Shown here in pieces: positions 16,118 through 20,822 of a stretch of DNA of 20,822 bases. Source of the DNA: Lachnospiraceae bacterium (GTDB taxonomy: Bacteria > Bacillota > Clostridia > Lachnospirales > Lachnospiraceae); the NCBI GenBank assembly GCA_024691065.1, contig JAILOA010000086.1:1-20822 (forward strand), written 5' to 3'. The first letter of the stretch is position 1. Each line of letters starts with the position of its first letter. The notes under the pieces are model-generated. The model did not search any database. It saw only the letters and a list, made by a program, of their open reading frames with translations, and was not told where the DNA came from. Both the position numbers and the translations under genes were made by a program.

Positions 16118-17146
16118 TTAAGCTAATTTGGTTCCACAGTTGCTACAGAATTTAGCTCCGTTTGTAGGTGTACCGCAATTTGGACAGAACTTAGGAACCG
16201 CTGCATTACCGCCTTGCTGTTGCATAGGCTGTTGTTGCATAGGCTGTTGTTGCATAGGTTGTTGCTGTTGCATTTGCTGTTGCTGGTTCATACCATTGTT
16301 CATACCCATGTTACCCATCATCTGGTTTGCCATACTCATGCCCATCATCATCTCAGCCATATTGCCCATTGTAGAATTACCGCCGCCAAGCTTTCCGTCA
16401 GCCATAGCATCAGTCATAGAAATAGTCTGATATCTGTTAACGTCGCCAACCATTGATTGAGCAGCATTCTTTGTAATCATCTTTTGAACTTCTTCAGGAT
16501 AGTTGAAGTTCATAATGTTAAAGCCTGTGATTGAGATACCGTCAGGGCTTGTCTGCATATCCAAATCAGTTTTGATACCGTTGGAAATATCAAATGCATT
16601 AGCCTGAAGGTTAAACATATCTTTGCCTTCTTTGGAAATCCACTTCATAAGAAGCTGATCAAGCATAGAAGTTATACGAAGCTTAACATCATCTACTGTA
16701 TATTCGGTCTTAACACCTGCAATCTTATCTATAAGAGTAATGTAATCGCTAACTTTGAAATTAGCAGTACCATTTGCACGGATAGGCATACCACCCGGAA
16801 GCTGAGGAGTAGGAATCATAATAGGTCCCTTGGTACCCCACTTGATAGTAAACTCCTTAGTATTAACGAAGAGAACTTCGGCTCTCATACCACTGTTAAA
16901 TCCGAATTTAAAGCCTTTCAATGTAGAAAGGAAAGGAATGATCTGTGATTCGATGTCATACTCACCGTCATCCTTAAAGATACCTTCAATCTTACCATTA
17001 TAAAGGAAGATAGCATCCTGTCCCGGTTTGATGATAAGTCTGGAACCCTTTTTGATTTCCTTGTTGGTCCATTTCCAAAAGATCATCTCCTCATTCCATT
17101 CTTCCCATTCGACAACATTAGCGAATTGTCCACTAAATAAACCCAT
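16118..17146 (-). CDS. SPFH-domain protein with C-terminal zinc ribbon (YdjI-like)
   Basis: I place the start at 17146 (MGLFSGQFANVVEW), not at the ATG at 17158, because the ribosome site GAGGA lies between the two ATGs. The product has 342 residues. About 1-235 is an SPFH/virion-core-like domain (WNEEMIFWKW, IKPGQDAIFLYNGKIEGIF, RANGTANFKV). Then comes a low-complexity Met/Asn/Gln region with PMQQQ units (about 260-313). A zinc ribbon closes the protein, with FCPNCG and FCSNCG in the last 23 residues. B. subtilis YdjI has the same plan and is encoded with the PspA homologue YdjF. Here the pspA-like gene ends only 45 bases upstream, so the two form one operon. The likely role is recruitment or scaffolding at stressed membrane. 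Confidence 0.85.
   Translation of the reverse strand: MGLFSGQFANVVEWEEWNEEMIFWKWTNKEIKKGSRLIIKPGQDAIFLYNGKIEGIFKDDGEYDIESQIIPFLSTLKGFKFGFNSGMRAEVLFVNTKEFTIKWGTKGPIMIPTPQLPGGMPIRANGTANFKVSDYITLIDKIAGVKTEYTVDDVKLRITSMLDQLLMKWISKEGKDMFNLQANAFDISNGIKTDLDMQTSPDGISITGFNIMNFNYPEEVQKMITKNAAQSMVGDVNRYQTISMTDAMADGKLGGGNSTMGNMAEMMMGMSMANQMMGNMGMNNGMNQQQQMQQQQPMQQQPMQQQPMQQQGGNAAVPKFCPNCGTPTNGAKFCSNCGTKLA
16214..16276 (-). repeat. In-frame Gln-rich coding repeat in the SPFH gene
   Basis: Fifteen-base units encode Pro-Met-Gln-Gln-Gln, three to four times, joined to a longer Gln run. It separates the SPFH domain from the zinc ribbon and may vary in length by slippage. Confidence 0.75.
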
Positions 17147-17191
17147 ATTTATCCTCATTTCTGTACTGTAAGTACGGTTATTTTTTAATAA

Positions 17192-17887
17192 TTATTCACC
17201 TTCCTGAGCCATCTGAGCCTTAAGGGCAGCAAGCTCATCATCGATATCGGATGAAGCGGCAGGTGCGGTATCATACTTAGATTCAAGATCTGAAAGTGAT
17301 GATTCCTGGTTAAGGGCATTGAGCTCTGACTTAGCATTAGCTTCATCAAGCATACGATTAGCCTTTGCTTCCATACGTGAGAATGCATCCATAGAGCTTG
17401 CAGCACTTGTTGTGCTTGAGGTCATAGAATTAATCTTCTCCTGAGTCTTAGCCATCTTAACCTTAGCCTTGATAGATGAACGTCTCTCTTCGAGATTCTG
17501 GATGTCCTTAGAAAGCTTCTGAGTCATCTGTTTCATCTTCTCTGAGTTAGCCTTGGCATTATCATAAAGTTGCTGTAAATCAGCCTGCTGCTCAGCAAGA
17601 GATGCCTTTTTCTGAAGGAACTGTTTAGCATCTTCATCATTTCCTGCAGTAACAGCTTTCTTAGCGTACTCTGTATACTTATTTATCTCAGCAGTGCAAG
17701 CGTCCAATTCTCTCTTTGTACGAGCTTCCTCAGCCATAACAGCTGCTGTCTCTGATTTAACCTTTCCTAAATCAGAATTGAGATTTCTTAAGCACTGATC
17801 GATCATCTTCTCAGGATCCTCAGCCTTATCCAAAAGTGCGTTAATGTTTGAAGACATAATGTCTTTGAAACGTGATAAAATTCCCAT
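17192..17887 (-). CDS. pspA: PspA/IM30-family membrane-stress protein
   Basis: The 231-residue protein begins MGILSRFKDIMSSNINALLDKAEDPEKMIDQCLR, the amphipathic N-terminus and DPEKM motif typical of PspA/IM30. Long helices rich in Ala, Lys and Gln (about 25-190) follow and should form the coiled-coil hairpin of this ESCRT-III-like family. The tail DIDDELAALKAQM matches the Bacillus type. It polymerises on the inner face of the membrane and maintains it under stress. The ribosome site GGAGG stands about 10 bases before the ATG. It is first in the minus-strand operon with the SPFH gene and is driven by the promoter at 17973-18001. No pspF, pspB or pspC gene is nearby. Confidence 0.9.
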   Translation of the reverse strand: MGILSRFKDIMSSNINALLDKAEDPEKMIDQCLRNLNSDLGKVKSETAAVMAEEARTKRELDACTAEINKYTEYAKKAVTAGNDEDAKQFLQKKASLAEQQADLQQLYDNAKANSEKMKQMTQKLSKDIQNLEERRSSIKAKVKMAKTQEKINSMTSSTTSAASSMDAFSRMEAKANRMLDEANAKSELNALNQESSLSDLESKYDTAPAASSDIDDELAALKAQMAQEGE

Positions 17888-17972
17888 TTTTAATTTCCTC
17901 CATATCTTAATTCAATTTTTTGTCGATTCGAAAACACGAATACGAATTGCTACTTGTTTACAACTAATAGAA

Positions 17973-18001
17973 ATTTTAACATTTTATGGACAAATGGTCA
18001 A
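17973..18001 (-). promoter_or_regulatory. Promoter of the pspA-SPFH operon
   Basis: On the minus strand TTGACC (18001-17996) stands exactly 17 bases from TAAAAT (17978-17973), good matches to -35 and -10. Transcription would start about 80 bases before the pspA start codon. The leader contains TTCG-AAAACA-CGAA, a small inverted repeat. Confidence 0.7.
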
Positions 18002-18078
18002 GTAAAGGATGAAAATATTGGTAAACATTAATTGGTTATAAAAAATTACAAAATATTAAAAATAATTAAAAAAAAGCA

Positions 18079-18119
18079 ACAAATGTGTTACGCATTTGTA
18101 ACGCAGTAGGTGTTATACT
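18079..18119 (+). promoter_or_regulatory. Extended -10 promoter with overlapping palindromes for the 732-residue gene
   Basis: TGTTATACT (18111-18119) is an extended -10 (TGnTATACT) with no good -35 at the usual distance. In the -35 area two inverted repeats interlock: ACAAATG (18079-18085) with CATTTGT (18093-18099), and GTTAC (18087-18091) with GTAAC (18098-18102). A missing -35 plus a palindrome suggests activator-dependent or repressed transcription. The 5' leader would be about 53 bases. Confidence 0.55.
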
Positions 18120-18178
18120 GAGCTTGTAAGTTAAATAAAAACCACACTAACACCGTATCTTTTAAGGAGGATAAAAAA

Positions 18179-20377
18179 ATGCCTAGTAAAATTGAAGTAT
18201 TTAACAATTATTTAAACGAATTGAATGAATTGAAAGCTGTTAGAGATTTTGATGAATTAGCAGAAACTATCAAGAGTACTTTGGGAAAATTTGTCGGAAG
18301 AAAAGAAAGTGTAAAAAACAACAATGCTAAATATTTAGCAATTCGTGAATTTATTAATGGATTGAATGAATATGAACTTGATGAGCTCAGGAGAAGCTAT
18401 TTTACTGCTACAGTTAATTCCATGGAAATACAGTTTCTTCCTGTAAAGAGTAATATGGATAACGGTGGATATTTTGAAGAAGAATGTAAAAGTACTTGGT
18501 TTGCTTATAAAGATTTTGCATCATTGCTTCCTGAAGAGTATCAAAAAAATGAGTCTGTATTTGAAGATAATATGTTCAGCGAACTTATTTTAGGGGGAGA
18601 ATTAAGCAAAAAAAATCATGAATTGGTTTTGGAAGGAATTAAATATTTCGATCCTAAGCATGTGATAGGTGTAAAGCCGGTTGGTGAAGAATTTGAAGGT
18701 GAAACAGAAGAGGCTGAAAATGAACTTGTTAATGATATAGCAAAGGATTTTGCGAAAACTGACAAGACTTCAGAAAAGGTAGAAAATGTTCCTGCAAATG
18801 AGAAAGCAGAACCTGAAAAGGCTCCTGTAGATAAGGTGGCAGAACCTGAAAAGGCTCCTGCAGATAAGTTGGAAGAACCTGAAAAGGCTCCTGCAGATAA
18901 GGTGGAAGAGCCTAAAAAGGTTGAGAATATTGAGAAAAATAATGATACGAAAAAAGTAAATAAGCCGGCTGTATCATCCGATTTGGCCGAAGAGATTGTA
19001 TTAGACTTTGACAAGGCAGATGCATTGAAAAATGATTTGGTAGAGGAGCTTGAACAATTTGCAGAGGGACTTGCTTCTACACAGAAAAATGCAAAGGCTA
19101 ATTTTGTTGAAAAAGGAATGACCGAGGGTTCGGATGAATATAAACAAATGACAAAGTCTCTTATGAATACAATTAATAAATTAAAGAACCCAAATACAAG
19201 CTTTAAGGATGCGATGGAAAGTGTACATCAGCTGTGGTCGGATTCTTATGACTATCATCGTGCCAAGACCGGATTGTTCGGCGGTCCTCATTCAGATTCA
19301 GGTAAGTATAGATATAAGCTTGCGGGTGAAATCAGAGATTATGTTAAAAACTTCCAAAGTAAGTATAAAGGCTTGATTTTGGATGGTCTTAAGAAATCCA
19401 AAAATATTGAGGGTTATTCATTTGTAAAAAATGGTCCTATGAATCAGTTTGATGATATCAGAGAAAATGTAGCTAACAAAGCAGAAAACGAAAATTTGAA
19501 AAAAGGTTCAGAATATATTTCAAGTCAGGTTAATATTGCAACAAATAAGTATAAGCTTGAATATGAGAAAACAAGCTTGTTAAAGAGCCTTAGAGGGAAG
19601 AGTGAATTTGATTTAGAAAACTATTTAGGATTTAGTCCGGAGGATAATTTTGCAAATACAAAACAGCTTGCAACGAATTATCTCACAAAAAAGTATATCA
19701 ATATTATCGCCGAAAAAAATGTTGATATTAAAACAATCAGAAGGTTAAAAGATGAAATAACTTCCGGAGAATTTGATAAGAAGGTAAAGAATATCAAGAA
19801 TAATCCTGCATTTAAGGAAATGGTAAACAAAAATCCTGATAATTGGTATAATTCATGGTCTGCTACCGAAAAACGTATGGAAGATTTACAGAATAAAGCC
19901 GATTATAATATAATGAAGAAAAATTCATTCTTTAAGGGGCTTGATAACTATGTATTATTCCATACAAACCAGGATCGTTTTATCTTTGAAAGTGATAATC
20001 CTGATTTAATAAACAAACATCTACGTGAAGAGGCAAGAGAAATGAAGCTTCAAAATCCTGATCGCATTAGCAGAAATTTGGCAGAAATCATTGTTGATCA
20101 GATGATTGCAGATCCTGCAAATGAAAAGTTAAGATGTGCTATTTATAATGATGAAGTTAAGAAAGATTTAGTGATTCATACAACCAACTATATTGATAAT
20201 AAGGATGTGATTCCTTTTATCAGCAACAACGTAGAGGACTACAAACCTGTAGTGCAAAAGCTCTTGAAGGATAGTGGCGTTAAGAAGGAAATTATGAAGA
20301 GCTATTCTGAAAAGATGAAAGTTAAGGAAAATGAGGCAGTATTGTCACACAATGTAAGCAAAGGAATGAGTAAATAA
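18179..20377 (+). CDS. Unrecognised 732-residue cytoplasmic protein
   Basis: I do not recognise this protein. The ATG follows a strong AAGGAGG (18164-18170). There is no signal peptide or membrane segment, and it is hydrophilic and rich in Lys, Glu, Asn and Asp. It has an N-terminal helical domain (about 1-175), then a charged low-complexity linker with three to four EPEKAPADKV-type repeats (about 180-275), then a long, mostly helical C-terminal region (about 280-732). The most distinctive segment is YDYHRAKTGLFGG followed by SDSGKYRYKLAGEIRDYV (about 358-392). Others are IKTIRRLKDEI and NPDNWYNSWSATEKRMEDL. The gene is divergent from the pspA operon with its own promoter and terminator. Its last 15 codons are repeated after the stop. 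A structural or scaffold role is possible but unproven. The reading frame, ribosome site and promoter make it a real gene. Confidence 0.8.
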   Translation: MPSKIEVFNNYLNELNELKAVRDFDELAETIKSTLGKFVGRKESVKNNNAKYLAIREFINGLNEYELDELRRSYFTATVNSMEIQFLPVKSNMDNGGYFEEECKSTWFAYKDFASLLPEEYQKNESVFEDNMFSELILGGELSKKNHELVLEGIKYFDPKHVIGVKPVGEEFEGETEEAENELVNDIAKDFAKTDKTSEKVENVPANEKAEPEKAPVDKVAEPEKAPADKLEEPEKAPADKVEEPKKVENIEKNNDTKKVNKPAVSSDLAEEIVLDFDKADALKNDLVEELEQFAEGLASTQKNAKANFVEKGMTEGSDEYKQMTKSLMNTINKLKNPNTSFKDAMESVHQLWSDSYDYHRAKTGLFGGPHSDSGKYRYKLAGEIRDYVKNFQSKYKGLILDGLKKSKNIEGYSFVKNGPMNQFDDIRENVANKAENENLKKGSEYISSQVNIATNKYKLEYEKTSLLKSLRGKSEFDLENYLGFSPEDNFANTKQLATNYLTKKYINIIAEKNVDIKTIRRLKDEITSGEFDKKVKNIKNNPAFKEMVNKNPDNWYNSWSATEKRMEDLQNKADYNIMKKNSFFKGLDNYVLFHTNQDRFIFESDNPDLINKHLREEAREMKLQNPDRISRNLAEIIVDQMIADPANEKLRCAIYNDEVKKDLVIHTTNYIDNKDVIPFISNNVEDYKPVVQKLLKDSGVKKEIMKSYSEKMKVKENEAVLSHNVSKGMSK
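18808..18930 (+). repeat. In-frame 33-bp coding repeat
   Basis: Three 33-bp units (18808-18840, 18841-18873, 18874-18906) and part of a fourth encode EPEKAP-x-DK, an 11-residue period. Units 2 and 3 differ by one base, pointing to recent expansion. They form a charged linker between the two folded parts of the 732-residue protein. Confidence 0.85.
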
Positions 20378-20436
20378 ATTGAGACAGCATTGTCACATAA
20401 TGTAAGTAAAGGAATGAGTAGATAAATGAGACAGTA
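20330..20436 (+). repeat. Tandem duplication of the 3' end of the 732-residue gene
   Basis: GAG...TAA at 20333-20377 recurs at 20381-20425 (48-bp period) with about six mismatches, mostly silent; a third, truncated copy starts at 20428. Copy 2 reads ETALSHNVSKGMSR and stop, against EAVLSHNVSKGMSK and stop in the gene, and stays in the same frame. Confidence 0.92.
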
Positions 20437-20482
20437 ATAAAATCTAAAAAAAAGGTATGTAAATCTCATTTTTAAATAGTAG

Positions 20483-20520
20483 AAAGAGCTGTGGTTTTTT
20501 GAATCATAGCTCTTTTTATT
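20483..20520 (+). terminator. Terminator of the 732-residue gene
   Basis: AAAGAGCTGTGGT pairs with ATCATAGCTCTTT (13 bp, two G-U pairs) around a 7-base loop and runs into TTTTTATTTT. It lies after the duplicated tail, so the tail repeats are part of the transcript. Confidence 0.85.
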
Positions 20521-20552
20521 TTGCTTGAAAGTATAATAAAATGAATTTAAAA

Positions 20553-20728
20553 TTTTGTCAGGCGACAAATATATTTTGGATGAAAAAAGTTTTTTTTCAG
20601 GCGACAAATATATTTTGGGTGAAAAAGTTTTTTGTCAGGCGACAAATATATTTTGGGTGAAAAAAGTTTTTTGTCAGGCGACAAATATATTTTGGGTGAA
20701 AATTTTTTTTCGGACGAAAATATAAAAG
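20553..20728. repeat. 39-bp tandem repeat array with conserved palindrome
   Basis: Four near-identical units, with the CAGGCGAC core at 20559, 20598, 20636 and 20675 (periods 39, 38, 39), are followed by a diverged fifth (about 20703-20728). Each unit has the palindrome TTTGTC-AGGC-GACAAA, then TATATTTTGG(G/A)TG and an A-run followed by a T-run. There are no unique spacers, so it is not a CRISPR array. Unit 3 is one base shorter, so it is not a continuous coding repeat. It lies downstream of the 732-residue gene's terminator. A TATAAT (20752-20757) downstream suggests it may be a regulatory array for a gene beyond the window. Confidence 0.88.
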
Positions 20729-20822
20729 TAGAAGAATGTATCTTAATTTGTTATAATATGTGTGTTAATCGGCTTTATAAGAATTAGATTTGAAAATGCA
20801 ATATTTAAACTGAATTGAGACC
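20729..20822 (+). other. Window end, possible promoter for a gene outside
   Basis: TATAAT at 20752-20757 sits in an AT-rich stretch after the repeat array; no clear -35 is visible. No open frame with a ribosome site begins before the window ends. Confidence 0.3.

Noticed and set aside
16128..16456. Plus-strand Cys/Leu/His-rich frames over the SPFH gene
   Set aside because: They are shadows of the Gln/Met-rich repeat on the minus strand and lack starts with ribosome sites.
17147..17158. ATG at 17158 as the start of the SPFH protein
   Set aside because: The ribosome site GAGGA lies after this ATG and is well placed for the ATG at 17146.
20302..20607. Minus-strand frame with repeated LLIPLLTLCDN
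   Set aside because: It is the mirror of the duplicated tail of the plus-strand gene and its terminator. It has no ribosome site and its repeat is fully explained.
20553..20728. CRISPR array
   Set aside because: The 39-bp units are directly adjacent with no unique spacers, and no cas gene is near.

Overview
The window reads as chromosome of a low-GC, Gram-positive anaerobe of the Clostridia, most likely a Lachnospiraceae gut or rumen bacterium of the Butyrivibrio, Pseudobutyrivibrio or Roseburia type. The evidence is AT-rich spacers, strong GGAGG-type ribosome sites, secreted CAP and BspA-like surface proteins, a Mini-III/RlmB pair, a YicI-type glycosidase and a class II fructose-bisphosphate aldolase. 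The genus is inferred. No rRNA, tRNA, insertion sequence, prophage or CRISPR array was seen.

Layout: (1) 1-3315 holds two related secreted proteins, the first cut by the window edge, both with a CAP-associated domain plus a degenerate CAP-like domain; each is followed by a strong stem-loop. (2) 3562-3963 is a small Fur-family regulator that has kept its CxxC pairs but lost the usual sensing histidines. (3) 4132-6480 is a YicI-type GH31 alpha-xylosidase. (4) 6738-11624 is a 1628-residue BspA-like surface protein. (5) 11625-12816 is a strongly folded leader, an aldolase gene with an in-frame TAA at codon 32, and a terminator. (6) 12859-15858 carries fucU, a DUF1700-like membrane protein, mrnC and rlmB, all on the plus strand, ending at a bidirectional terminator at about 15990. 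(7) 16118-17887 is a minus-strand pair, PspA/IM30 and an SPFH protein with a zinc ribbon, a membrane-stress module like B. subtilis ydjF/ydjI. (8) Divergent from it is an unrecognised 732-residue cytoplasmic protein, followed by its terminator and a 39-bp tandem repeat array with a conserved palindrome.

The most unusual features are four. The aldolase has a single in-frame stop in an otherwise intact frame. Its leader can fold into a nested, riboswitch-like shape. Three separate genes (fucU, the DUF1700 gene and the 732-residue gene) each have the sequence around their stop codon repeated in tandem just downstream. The 39-bp palindromic array lies next to the orphan gene. The sugar-related genes (yicI, fucU, aldolase) suggest a plant- or host-glycan user, but they do not form one obvious operon.
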